Part shown: one piece after another, positions 52,508 through 60,828 of the stretch
Layout: each line of letters starts with the position of its first letter
Position numbering within the stretch: position 1 is the stretch's first letter
Source: JAXGXJ01 sp050943595
GTDB lineage: Bacteria; Actinomycetota; Thermoleophilia; RBG-16-64-13
Reading direction: 5' to 3'
Length of the DNA: 64,000 nt
Assembly (NCBI GenBank): GCA_050943595.1
Contig: JBMNPM010000004.1
Coordinates: 76,351-140,350, forward strand
Position numbers and translations under genes: made by a program
Notes under the pieces: generated by a model
Seen by the model: only the letters and a program-made list of their open reading frames with translations
Told to the model about the DNA's origin: nothing
The model's database searches: none

Positions 52508-52585
52508 GTACTGTTCCTTTGCTGCTTGCTTGCTGGGTGGACCCGGTCCATGTGTGGAACGGCACGTGCATTTTATCTCAGGTTT

Positions 52586-53488
52586 TTATGTAAGTGTTTG
52601 CTGTTCGGCCTCTTCGCCGACCACGAGGACGTCGCACTTTGAGCCGCCGATGATGTGGCGCGTCACGCTGCCCAGGAACATCACGTCCAGCAGCGAGTCG
52701 CCGTGTTTACCGATCACGATTAAGTCCGCCCCCAGCTCTTTCTCTCGGCGGAGGATTAGTCTCGGTGCTTCGCCGGGTTCGATCGATCTGCGCACGAGCC
52801 GATCACCAATGTCTACGTCCCTGAGGATGGAGTCGACGTGCCTGACGGCCTCGTGTCGCGCGTCCAAGCGATATCTGTCGATATCGTCTTGGGCGACCCC
52901 AGCCAGATTGAGCCTCGCCTCGAAGGGTACGGAGAAGGCATGCAGGACTGTCATGTCCGCGTGTGGCGCGAGACGCGCCGCTAGACGCACCGCCAAAGCG
53001 GATGTAGGGCCGTGGCCGATGGGGACCAGAACGTTTTCGTATGGCGTAAGGGCGGGACGCTTCACTATGAGGACTGGTCGTGGACATTTGTGCAGTACGC
53101 GGTCGGTAGTCGTGCCTAGGAAGACGTCGCGCAGAGCCGTAGAGCCCCGGGCGCCCATGATCAACAGATCGGTTGATTCGGCTGTGGCTATGATCTCTTC
53201 CGCTACTTTACCTGACCTCACCTGTGTCTGTGGCAGTGTTCCGGTCTGTCGGGCGACTCTCCTGGCCAGATTGTGGAGTCGGTGGTTTGCATCTTCAGCC
53301 AAGCCTGCCTCCACCTGCTGAGGCGCTCCAAACAGTTCACGTATTGCTTTTAATCCGGGGCCGCTGATGACGTGGAGTAGCTCCATCCCTGCGCCGTGCT
53401 CGGTGGCGAGCTGGATGGCACGCCGGACCGCCTTCGCGGCGCCGGTCGAGAAATCCGTAGCAGCGAGGATGGAGTGGATGGGTATCAT
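52586..53488 (-). CDS. tandem universal stress protein (UspA)
   Basis: A 300-residue protein with two UspA domains. Domain 1 (residues 1-~145) starts IHSILAATDFSTGAAKAVRRA and ends with the ATP-binding MGARGSTALRDVFLGTTTDRV. Domain 2 (~150-300) starts NVLVPIGHGPTSALAVRLAA and ends with IGKHGDSLLDVMFLGSVTRHI. The ATP-binding G-x2-G-x9-G-S/T pattern is clear in domain 1 and nearly complete in domain 2. It probably senses or buffers stress in the cytosol. The ATG at 53488 follows GGGAGGAGG by about 8 nt; the frame extends to 53536. Confidence 0.93.
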   Translation of the reverse strand: MIPIHSILAATDFSTGAAKAVRRAIQLATEHGAGMELLHVISGPGLKAIRELFGAPQQVEAGLAEDANHRLHNLARRVARQTGTLPQTQVRSGKVAEEIIATAESTDLLIMGARGSTALRDVFLGTTTDRVLHKCPRPVLIVKRPALTPYENVLVPIGHGPTSALAVRLAARLAPHADMTVLHAFSVPFEARLNLAGVAQDDIDRYRLDARHEAVRHVDSILRDVDIGDRLVRRSIEPGEAPRLILRREKELGADLIVIGKHGDSLLDVMFLGSVTRHIIGGSKCDVLVVGEEAEQQTLT

Positions 53489-53889
53489 GACGTCGCCTCC
53501 TCCCATTCGGGGTAGCATTTTGGCTGAGGGGTGCACCGGCTGCCGACGTTCGTGCAGGCTGCCGGGCAGTGTCTCGTGAGCTTACCTGTGATGACTGAAC
53601 GTTACGTGCGAGGTCGGTGGTTGGTCAAGATTCGCCCGAAGGGCGGACACAGGTCGTGATAGCGCGTATCATCAGTGCAGGAAAGATCGATCAGGCCGGC
53701 AGGGGGACGTTTTAGCCTGCGACTGAGTCGGGTGGCGGGGATGTGCCACCTGGGCGCGGCGGAGGGTCTCTGCTCGGTAGCATCCGAACCCGGTTCTCCT
53801 ACGGGGGTCACCGGCCACCGGAGGGAAGTGATGGTCGGCGTACCCTACGTCGGTGGTGTGCAACAGAGGAGCACAACAGAAGGGAATGC
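53489..53889. other. 401-bp region with GC-rich inverted repeats
   Basis: No coding sequence is supported. From about 53695 to 53830 the sequence is rich in short inverted repeats (for example GGTGGC with GCCACC at 53731-53750) and could fold as a structured leader, but no known riboswitch class was recognised. It precedes the broken beta-CASP gene. Confidence 0.4.
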
Positions 53890-54249
53890 ATGTTCGTACA
53901 GGTCTGTGGTGCAGCTCGGGCGGTCACGGGTTCCTGTTATCTCGTGGGGGCCGGCGACAACCGGTTCCTGGTCGACTGCGGTATGCATCAAGGAGGGGGC
54001 TGGGAGACGCGGGTCGATCCGCTCTACACAGAGGCCGATGCCCGTAGGACCATCGAACTGTTTCGCCCTATCCCGTACCATATGTCTAAGGGGCTGAGGT
54101 TGGGAGTGACGGTCCAGTTCTACGACGCCGGACATATCCTCGGCTCGGCCTTTATTGAGCTGCACCTGGAGGACCGCGGTGGACAATCGCGGGTGGTCTT
54201 TTCTAGAGGACAAGCTGCGATTCCGAGCGGCAGTAGCCGGCGCGAATAA
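53890..54249 (+). pseudogene. remnant of a beta-CASP metallo-beta-lactamase-fold nuclease
   Basis: This 119-codon frame starts like an MBL/beta-CASP RNA exonuclease: VQVCGAARAVTGSCYLVGAG, then FLVDCGMHQGG. It then jumps directly to text normally found about 110 residues later (VDPLYTEADARRTIELFRPIPY, then VTVQFYDAGHILGSAFIEL). The region with the HxHxDH metal-binding motif is missing. After VVFS the family's GDLGR continues, but here the frame reads RGQAAIPSGS and stops, so the C-terminal ~250 residues are also lost. No downstream piece was found. It is an inactive gene with an internal deletion and a 3' truncation. Confidence 0.8.
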
Positions 54250-54321
54250 GGTATTCGATCTCACGGATACGTGTCGGCCGCGTAGCGCCGCGACATTGAT
54301 CATATGAGCGAGGAGGCATAG

Positions 54322-55572
54322 GTGGCACACCCGGACTATCGACGCACTCTCACCGCCTGCAACATGGCGGGGTTTACGCAGAGTGTCACCATGAACCTCT
54401 CGCCCTTCCTCTTCGTGCCGCTCATACTCCTGTACGATCTCACCTACACGCAGATGGGATCGCTCCTGCTCATCAACTTTGTGGCCCAGTTCGTAGCCGA
54501 TGTCGTCTTCGGTTGGCCGGTCAACAAGTACGGCTACAAGCCCTTCTGCATCGCCTCTCAGGTGGCGACGGTCGTAGGGCTCCTGCTATTCGCCGCTGCG
54601 CCATGGATAGCGCCGGACCACACCTTCCTGGTGCTCGCTGTAGCTACGGCCATATTCTCGGCCGCGGCGGGCCTGCTCGAAGTGCTGTTGTCGCCCATCA
54701 CTAAGACTATCCCGGCTCAGAACAGCGAAGCCAACTTCATGATTATGCACACGGCGTTCGCGGCAGGGATATTTGCGGCCGCGCTGGTGACGACTCTATT
54801 GCTCCGTGCTTTGGGGAATGAGAGGTGGCAGTTCATCGTCGTTCTTTGGGCCTTGCTACCCATCTACAACACCATTCAGTTCGTGCGATCTCCCATGCCG
54901 CCGACTGTCGCGGAGCATGCGCGGATGAAGACCGGCCGCCTGCTCAAGAGTCCCGTGTTTGTGGTGGCTTTCTTCGCCATCTTCTTCGGCGCGTCCACCG
55001 AACTCCTCATCGTGCAGTGGGGCTCTTCCTATCTCGAGGAGGGGCTTGGACTTTCTAAGACCGTTGGTGACGTGGCCGGCTTGTGTCTCTTTGCAGCCAT
55101 GCTGGGACTCGCCCGCTACTTGTACGCGAAAAACGGCGCCTCGCTCAACATGAACAGGTTGATGATCTGGGGATCTCTGGCCTGTGTGGTCCTCTATGCT
55201 CTCGCAGCTCTGGCCCCGAGTGCCTGGGTGGTGCTTCTCGCCTTCGCCCTCATAGGTTTTTGCTCGTCCATGCTCTGGACGGGCACGCTCATTGTGGCTG
55301 CAGACATGCTGCCGACCGCCGGTGCGCTGGTTTTCGCCCTTCTTGCCGGCGGTGGCGATCTGGGTGTAGGAGTGTTGGGGCAGCTGATCGGCTGGTTGTC
55401 TGATTTCTTTGCCGTGCGGGCGCCTAATCAGGAGACGGCGACGCAGTTTGGTCTCCGGGCGGCCATGGCTTGCGCGATCGTCGTGCCGCTGCTGTCGTTT
55501 GTGCTGCAACTCATCCTCAGCAAGTTGGCGCCGCACCGGCGCGCTGCCGCTCCGGGATCAGGCCGCTTGTGA
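54322..55572 (+). CDS. MFS transporter
   Basis: A 416-residue membrane protein with about 12 hydrophobic segments. It has SPFLFVPLILLYDLTYTQMG and VFGWPVNKYGYKPF as the loop 2-3 equivalent, and a duplicated second half starting SPVFVVAFFAIFFGASTELLIVQWG. The latter resembles fucose/glucose-type or sugar:proton symporters (the FucP/NarK-like GASTE loop). The substrate is not certain. The GTG start follows GAGGAGG within 10 nt. It is located after the beta-CASP remnant and has no operon partner. Confidence 0.85.
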   Translation: MAHPDYRRTLTACNMAGFTQSVTMNLSPFLFVPLILLYDLTYTQMGSLLLINFVAQFVADVVFGWPVNKYGYKPFCIASQVATVVGLLLFAAAPWIAPDHTFLVLAVATAIFSAAAGLLEVLLSPITKTIPAQNSEANFMIMHTAFAAGIFAAALVTTLLLRALGNERWQFIVVLWALLPIYNTIQFVRSPMPPTVAEHARMKTGRLLKSPVFVVAFFAIFFGASTELLIVQWGSSYLEEGLGLSKTVGDVAGLCLFAAMLGLARYLYAKNGASLNMNRLMIWGSLACVVLYALAALAPSAWVVLLAFALIGFCSSMLWTGTLIVAADMLPTAGALVFALLAGGGDLGVGVLGQLIGWLSDFFAVRAPNQETATQFGLRAAMACAIVVPLLSFVLQLILSKLAPHRRAAAPGSGRL

Positions 55573-55579
55573 TAGGGTT

Positions 55580-55735
55580 CTATTTGGGTTTGTCGGCGGC
55601 GTCGGCCTTGGGGGGATCCTCCTCCAATACGCAGAACATGTTTGCTGGGACGCCGCATGTCGGGAACGGGCACTTGACGGGCGGAGTCTCGCCTTCGTGT
55701 ATGTATCCGCAGCGGGTGCATCTCCACTTCTTCAT
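55580..55735 (-). CDS. rubredoxin-like small iron-binding protein
   Basis: A 51-residue protein starting KKWRCTRCGYIHEGE, which is the first rubredoxin knuckle (Cys6, Cys9). The second knuckle reads KCPFPTCGVPANMF: Cys22 and Cys27 are four residues apart instead of two. It may still bind Fe or Zn. The tail of about 15 residues is rich in Asp, Lys and Ala. The ATG at 55735 follows GAGGAGG by 7 nt. It is convergent with the MFS gene. Related rubrerythrin-type domains donate electrons in anaerobic oxidative-stress defence. Confidence 0.82.
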   Translation of the reverse strand: MKKWRCTRCGYIHEGETPPVKCPFPTCGVPANMFCVLEEDPPKADAADKPK

Positions 55736-55872
55736 AGCCCAGCCTCCTCGCTGTGCAGGTTTGTGTGTTCGACGTGGACCGGGTGGTGCCATTGTTGCAC
55801 AGCAGCCTGTCTGGAGCCTGCCTGGATAGGGTCATGGAGGGGGTAGGTAGTCCGGGCCCAATAGGAGGATGA

Positions 55873-55995
55873 ATGAGCCCGCGCCGAACCCGCGCGGTCG
55901 TTCGTATGTTGAAGTGCTCCGTGTCTGCAATCCTCCGGCGGTGTATTCTGGAGCCCAGCAGCCTCCCGAGCAGTCTTTCGGAGACCCGTTATTGA
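55873..55995 (+). CDS. candidate 40-residue leader peptide upstream of rnk
   Basis: A short frame from ATG (55873) has AGGAGG 4 nt upstream, the best ribosome site in this stretch. It encodes a basic peptide rich in Arg, Ser and Leu. It stops at 55993-55995, exactly at the foot of a perfect hairpin (55994-56016). It has no similarity I recognise and could equally be chance. The remainder of the 316-bp gap between the rubredoxin gene and rnk holds nothing else. Confidence 0.35.
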   Translation: MSPRRTRAVVRMLKCSVSAILRRCILEPSSLPSSLSETRY

Positions 55996-56016
55996 GCCGC
56001 CGGTCCAAGGCGGCTC
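55994..56016 (+). terminator. hairpin between leader frame and rnk
   Basis: GAGCCGCC (55994-56001) pairs perfectly with GGCGGCTC (56009-56016) around a 7-nt loop, followed by TTGTC. It could act as an attenuator or ribosome block in the rnk leader. Confidence 0.45.
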
Positions 56017-56051
56017 TTGTCAATATGGAGAGAGAAAAGGAACGGAACCAC

Positions 56052-56465
56052 ATGGAACAGAGATCGATATACATAACAGAGACGGACCTGGAGCGCTTGC
56101 GGACCTGTCTCACGAAGCATAGTGCGACCTCGGCAGGCGGCGCATCGTTGGCGCGGTTGCGGGCCGAGTTGGAGAAGGCTGTGGTGGTCAATCCCGCTGA
56201 GATTCCGGCCGACGTGGTGACCATGCGTTCCACTATCGAACTCACGGATCTCGATTCCGGAGAGACCGAACTTCACACGCTCGTCTTTCCTGAGGAGGCC
56301 GAGATTGAACAGAAGAAGGTCTCCGTTCTCGCCCCCATCGGTACTGCCGTGTTGGGCTATCGTTTGGGGGATGAGTTCGAGTGGGAGGTCCCGGCCGGTG
56401 TGCGTAGGCTCAGAGTGAGCAAGGTACTCTACCAACCCGAGGCCGCCGGTGATTGGGATCTCTGA
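56052..56465 (+). CDS. rnk: nucleoside diphosphate kinase regulator (Rnk/GreA-GreB family)
   Basis: A 137-residue protein, the usual Rnk length. The N-terminal ~50 residues are a helical pair (IYITETDLERLRTCLT), followed by the GreA/B C-terminal FKBP-like domain from VVNPAEIPADVVTMRSTIEL to the end, with VSVLAPIGTAVLGYRLGDEFEWEVP. Rnk binds the RNA polymerase secondary channel and affects nucleotide pools. AAAAGGA lies about 10 nt before the ATG at 56052; an ATG at 56025 and one at 55869 are in frame. It is convergent with the potassium channel gene. Confidence 0.9.
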   Translation: MEQRSIYITETDLERLRTCLTKHSATSAGGASLARLRAELEKAVVVNPAEIPADVVTMRSTIELTDLDSGETELHTLVFPEEAEIEQKKVSVLAPIGTAVLGYRLGDEFEWEVPAGVRRLRVSKVLYQPEAAGDWDL

Positions 56466-56521
56466 CGCGGCCGGTTTTGGCGGGGGCGGGTGAGATGATC
56501 TCCCGGGCGGGTGCGCCCGCA

Positions 56522-58222
56522 TCAGTAGACCTTTCGTCCTTCGGCGAAACGCTCTTCGAATAGCTCTTCGGACTCAGGGGTTCCTACCAGGATCAGGGTT
56601 GACCCCTCCCTGAGCACGGTGTCGGGGTGCAGATCGAGTGTGACGTCCGTGGGGCCGTCTTGGATGGCCACGACGGTGGCTCCGGTCAAGGAGCGCACCT
56701 GCGAGTCGGCCAGGGTCCGCCCATATAGGGGGGTGGGCACGCTCCTCCAGAAGATGTGGACTCCTTCGGTCAGGAACACGGTCTGGCGGCCTTCGATTAA
56801 GTTGGCCAGGATGTTCGCACCCACGGAGGAGTTGGATACAACGAAGTCTGCCCCTGCCGCATAGAGTTCGGCTACGTTCTCGTCCCGGTTGGCCCGGGCC
56901 ACTATACGGATGTGAGGATTCCGGTGACGCCCGGCGAGGGTCAGAAACACGTTCACGCCATCATCGCTGGTGGTCACCATCAGTGCACCTGCTCGGGTGA
57001 TACCGGCTTCTTCCAGAACGCTCTGCTCGGTGGCGTCACCCAAGATGAATCCCGGCTCTCCGGCCGGGACGGTCTGCTCACGGTCGATGATCACATGCGG
57101 CACTCCCTCTTGTTTGAGGACGGCTGCGGCGGACGAACCTACGGTGCCATGGCCCACGATTATCACCAATCCGTCGGTTTCGTCGGTGCTTATGAGTTCT
57201 TCGATGGCCTCCAGGCCGGCCTTTGTTCCCACGAGCAGCATGACCGTGCTGTCAACGATGACGGTGTCGGCCTCCGGTTGAGTAAAGCAGCCGCGACCCC
57301 AGATACCGATGACCGACACCCCGGTCTTTTGGCGGATGCCGGTTTCTTTTAGACGGCGGCCGACGAATGGTGTGCCGTGAGAGGCGATCTCCGCGAAGAG
57401 GAGATCGCCCAGCGAGTCGACGACGTAGCCCCTGGCTCCTCTGGTCGTGGCCCGCACGGCGAGGTATTTGCCCAGTACTTGGCGGATAGCTACGGTGTGG
57501 GCGGCTCCGGCGAGCGTCATGAGCGCTGCCCGTTCCATATCGGTGACGACCGCGACGACCGGTGTTGTGCAGATGGATGCTACGGTGAGGGCGATGTTGG
57601 TGTTGTCTGCATCACTCATATTGGCAATGACCAAAGTGGCCGCCTCAACATGCACCCGTCTGAGGGCCTCTGCATCCGACGGTCGCCCATAGATTGCACC
57701 GGCGTTCTCGCCTTCGAGCCGTCTGGTTTCGTCGACATCAGGCACTAGGGTCACATAGGGGATCCCGGTCGTGGTGAGTCTCTTGGTGAGGGCCTCGGTG
57801 ACGGAGTCCCAGCCACAGATGATCACGTGTCCCGCAGTGCCGCGGGCCACCTGGGTGCGTGGGCGGTAGCGGAGCCGTCGTTCCAACCAGGGCCCGAAGA
57901 GCACGGCCATGATGCCGAAGGGCAGCATGATGTTGAAATTGATCAGGCCCAATAAGGTTACGAAGCCCGAGTACAGCCTGCCCGCATGGGATTCGAAGGT
58001 GACATCCCCGTAGCCAAGCGTGGATACCGTCGTGATGGTCCAATAGATGCCGTCGATGAAGGAGTGTTCCTCTCCCTCATAATTGAGCATGAAGTACTGG
58101 AACAGTCGCGCGAACAGTAGAATGAGGACGATCAGGAAGGCGATGTATGCGACGAGGACCAGCACGAGGCGTCTCATCACATCTCTCGATTCGATGTTCA
58201 CCGAGGGCGTGAGCGGCCTCAC
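56522..58222 (-). CDS. two-TM potassium channel with two RCK (TrkA) modules
   Basis: A 566-residue protein. A first membrane helix (LVLVLVAYIAFLIVLILLF) is followed by a pore loop with selectivity filter TTVSTLGYGD near residue 70 and a second helix. The cytosolic part holds two TrkA-N/TrkA-C pairs: GHVIICGWDSVTEALTKRL near 135 and GLVIIVGHGTVGSSAAAVL near 335. Both have a Rossmann GxGxxG-like loop that binds NAD or nucleotide. It should be a ligand-gated K+ channel. GTG at 58222 is chosen because AGGAGG precedes it by 6 nt; the frame extends to 58282. The 253 bp upstream (58223-58475) hold no clear feature. Confidence 0.93.
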   Translation of the reverse strand: MRPLTPSVNIESRDVMRRLVLVLVAYIAFLIVLILLFARLFQYFMLNYEGEEHSFIDGIYWTITTVSTLGYGDVTFESHAGRLYSGFVTLLGLINFNIMLPFGIMAVLFGPWLERRLRYRPRTQVARGTAGHVIICGWDSVTEALTKRLTTTGIPYVTLVPDVDETRRLEGENAGAIYGRPSDAEALRRVHVEAATLVIANMSDADNTNIALTVASICTTPVVAVVTDMERAALMTLAGAAHTVAIRQVLGKYLAVRATTRGARGYVVDSLGDLLFAEIASHGTPFVGRRLKETGIRQKTGVSVIGIWGRGCFTQPEADTVIVDSTVMLLVGTKAGLEAIEELISTDETDGLVIIVGHGTVGSSAAAVLKQEGVPHVIIDREQTVPAGEPGFILGDATEQSVLEEAGITRAGALMVTTSDDGVNVFLTLAGRHRNPHIRIVARANRDENVAELYAAGADFVVSNSSVGANILANLIEGRQTVFLTEGVHIFWRSVPTPLYGRTLADSQVRSLTGATVVAIQDGPTDVTLDLHPDTVLREGSTLILVGTPESEELFEERFAEGRKVY

Positions 58223-58475
58223 TCGGAACCTCCTGGGGAGATAACTCCTGGAAATAAGGGAGCACGTTTGCTCGAAAATCACGCGATCGCGGTTATACTA
58301 CGCTCTCTCTTCCCTACACACCACGGTCATCTGCTCCGACAAAACGGAGCGCCGGTGAGAACCAGGTATGCTCGCGGACTCCGAACAGCTGGTTAGCCTC
58401 CTACGCAGGCACTGGGCTACGAGGCACCGGTGTCTACGGCGACTCGACACACCGGGGAGGTCCGGCCGGCGCCTC

Positions 58476-59711
58476 TCATCTTCGCTTGTGGTCGCCCCAC
58501 AGATAGATGCTGGCCGACGCGATGAGTAGAAGCACGCCGGTCAGGACGAAAGCGAAGTCGTAGTTTCCGGTGCGATCGTATATGAGGCCGGCTATATAGG
58601 GGCCGGCCAGCGCACCGACCGACCAGGCCAGATAGGCGAGCCCCAATACGGCGCCGATCGATCGGAGGCCGAAGAGGGGCGGCGCCATCGCCTGGCGTAC
58701 TGGAGTAGAGACGGCGAAGCAGAAGCCGAAGATGATCGCCACCAGGTTGAAGGCCCAGAGGGACGTCGTGAGGATAAACAAGAAGAGGGCCACAGCCTGG
58801 ATGGCACAGACCAGCAGCAGAGTCCATTTGTGGCCTAGTGTCTTGGTCAACCACCACGTTCCGATCACGCCTCCGGGGATGCCCGCCGCGCTGCTGAGGG
58901 CAAGGATGAGCGCGGCGGCCGTAGGGGTGATACCGACGTCGGTAGCGGCGGGTACGATGTGCGCGGCCATGGTGTAGAAGCCGGCAGCGATAGCGATGCC
59001 GGTGATCATCATCATCCAGAAGGGTGCTGTTGCAGCCGCCTGCCGCGTGGTCATACCCTTGTCGAGAGAGGGGGCTTGTCCCTCGACCGGTCTCTCTGGT
59101 GCTTTGCGTCCGAGCAGGAATAGTGCCGGCAGGGCGCAGACAAAGATGATGACACCCAGCACCATGTAGGTCGTGCGCCATCCGAAACTCTCGATCAGAT
59201 ACGCCGCAAGGGGGGACAGCACCATTTGTCCCACACCGATGCCCATTGCGGCCATGCCCAGCGCCAACGCTCTTTTCTCGCGGAACCATTTGGTGACCAT
59301 GGCGCTGACCGGTGTGTACGTGCTGCCGATGCAGATGCCGCCACCGAGTCCGAAATAGAGGTAGAGCTGCCACAGGGAATGCATGCGGGCGAGGAGCATG
59401 TAACAGACGGTGCCCAAGACTGCGGCAATGCCGATGGGGATTCTTATATCGAACCTGTCGGTGAGCCGGCCCATACCGACGCCGATCACACCCGATATTC
59501 CCATGGCGAGCGACATGGCACCTGAGGCGGCGGCGCGGGTCCAGCCGAGCTCGGTACTGAGGGGTTTGAGGAAGACTCCGAAGCTGAGCTGGGTCCCGAA
59601 CGAGCCGACCAGCAGGATAAACGAGACGAAGACGATGACCCAGCCATAGGAGGAAACGGCCGCGCTTTCGCGGGCCTCTCCACCATGTGACTGCCCAGAG
59701 ACCGGTCGCAT
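58476..59711 (-). CDS. MFS transporter, oxalate:formate antiporter/MCT-like
   Basis: A 411-residue protein with about 12 membrane segments. It has FGTQLSFGVFLKPLSTELGWTRAAASG near residue 40, GRLTDRFDIR as motif A, and GGGICIGSTYTPVSAMVTKWFREKRALALG near residue 125. That is the signature of the OFA and monocarboxylate transporter branch. It should exchange or import small carboxylates. The middle loop (residues ~200-225) is polar. It is upstream of the potassium channel and separate from it. Confidence 0.9.
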   Translation of the reverse strand: MRPVSGQSHGGEARESAAVSSYGWVIVFVSFILLVGSFGTQLSFGVFLKPLSTELGWTRAAASGAMSLAMGISGVIGVGMGRLTDRFDIRIPIGIAAVLGTVCYMLLARMHSLWQLYLYFGLGGGICIGSTYTPVSAMVTKWFREKRALALGMAAMGIGVGQMVLSPLAAYLIESFGWRTTYMVLGVIIFVCALPALFLLGRKAPERPVEGQAPSLDKGMTTRQAAATAPFWMMMITGIAIAAGFYTMAAHIVPAATDVGITPTAAALILALSSAAGIPGGVIGTWWLTKTLGHKWTLLLVCAIQAVALFLFILTTSLWAFNLVAIIFGFCFAVSTPVRQAMAPPLFGLRSIGAVLGLAYLAWSVGALAGPYIAGLIYDRTGNYDFAFVLTGVLLLIASASIYLWGDHKRR

Positions 59712-59759
59712 AATTTATTGTAACAGTCCCGGCTGGTAGATGGGCCGGCGTGTCCGGCG

Positions 59760-60503
59760 TTACACTCGTATGTTCACCTTGCGGACGCATTTGCCGAAGA
59801 AGCCCATCCCGCCCCCCTCGCTCACTATCTGCAGGATCCCGGAGCCATCGGTGACCGTGATGCCGGAGAGCAGGGTGACTCCTCGGGATCTGAACACCGC
59901 CGGCGCTAGGGGAGTGGAGGCCCCCACCAGGGCCACTTCACGGCAGCCGGCCGTTGCTTCGAGTAGGCGGTCGAGATTGTCCAGGATGAGGCTTGTCGAG
60001 GTGATGAGTGCCACATCGCACTGCGGCAATTGCGACAGTGCCTCCTTGGCCGGAAGTACCCGTTCCGAGCGGGTGAGATCACGCTCAAAGATGACGAGCT
60101 CCTTGACGCGGCCCTCCAGTGGGCCTACAAGGGGGCCGAAATACCCCACCATGCCTACGCGGTCCTCAGGTTTCAGAGGGAGCGCTTCGAGAATGTCCCC
60201 TTCCGACTGCTCCGGATGGGGACGGTTTGTGAGCGCGTTGGCGACGGCCAGCCCGATGGTGGATTCTATTCTGTCCTTAGAGCCTAAATACTCGAGGAGT
60301 TCGGTGGTCGTGCGGCCCGCTATTGGGCGCTTGCCCAAGAACACCGAGCAGCCGCCGCCGGTGCCCTCGCGGAACGTATAGGCCACACCCACATTGTCGT
60401 CTTCGAGCATCACCGCGCTGTAGCCAAGACCTATGCGGACATCGGTGGTGCGCTGTTCTGGGAAAGTGGTGGTGAGATAGTCTCGTAGCTCGTCTCTGAT
60501 CAT
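59760..60503 (-). CDS. DUF364/DUF4213 Rossmann-like protein
   Basis: A 247-residue protein. The N-terminal ~75 residues (DUF4213-like) contain IGLGYSAVMLED and VAYTFREGTGGGCSVF. The C-terminal domain (DUF364) contains VGMVGYFGPLVGPL, VALVGASTPLAPAVF and a final GGGMGFFGKCVRKVNIRV. The fold is Rossmann-like and members are linked to heavy-metal or phosphonate loci; the function is unknown. The ATG at 60503 is chosen from GGAGG 4 nt before it. The frame extends to 60572, but that extension is encoded in dispersed element E. Confidence 0.85.
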   Translation of the reverse strand: MIRDELRDYLTTTFPEQRTTDVRIGLGYSAVMLEDDNVGVAYTFREGTGGGCSVFLGKRPIAGRTTTELLEYLGSKDRIESTIGLAVANALTNRPHPEQSEGDILEALPLKPEDRVGMVGYFGPLVGPLEGRVKELVIFERDLTRSERVLPAKEALSQLPQCDVALITSTSLILDNLDRLLEATAGCREVALVGASTPLAPAVFRSRGVTLLSGITVTDGSGILQIVSEGGGMGFFGKCVRKVNIRV

Positions 60504-60828
60504 CGGGCCTCCATAGGTGGGCGGTAGGCTAGGAGGCTGCTGAAAAACGAAGTTCCTGCGGCGAAGTGCCATATTTCAGCAGTCTGCTAACTGGTAACAG
60601 CATATAGAGCATAGTACAGTCCGGTCTGAGAGGCCAGAGCGGGATGGATCACGTCGGGGCGACGGGGTCACGTGGTCCCAAGGTGGTCGCCAAAGCCCAA
60701 CGGATCGATGAGAGCGCTGAGGTGATGAGGTCTTTTGTGTGAAGCATCTCCCTGAAGGATGCGAAGCTGCCATGGCCATGGTGTTGTGGTAACATAGATG
60801 CTGTTATCATCTAGGTGTGGAGTCACTG
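60504..60828. other. 325-bp divergent region with element E
   Basis: The region lies between the DUF364 gene (minus) and the ferredoxin-like gene (plus). It contains dispersed element E at 60535-60584. The remainder holds a GGAG ribosome site at 60819-60822 and no convincing promoter consensus. Confidence 0.5.
60535..60584. repeat. dispersed MITE-like element, copy E (short)
   Basis: A 50-bp form, starting GGCTGCTGAAAAACGAAG and ending TTTCAGCAGTC, so the two ends are inverted copies. Its left end is the reverse complement of the CTTCGTTTTTCAGCAGCC end of copy A. The short size suggests a minimal palindromic derivative. Confidence 0.7.

Noticed and set aside
53695..53830. Possible riboswitch before the broken beta-CASP gene
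   Set aside because: Inverted repeats are present, but no core of a known class (cobalamin, fluoride, guanidine, c-di-GMP, TPP) could be matched by eye.
58417..59790. 457-codon minus-strand frame overlapping the OFA-type MFS gene
   Set aside because: It is an out-of-frame shadow rich in Arg and His; the MFS frame has all family motifs.
60504..60572. 23-residue N-terminal extension of the DUF364 protein
   Set aside because: It is encoded in dispersed element E, and a good ribosome site precedes the ATG at 60503.
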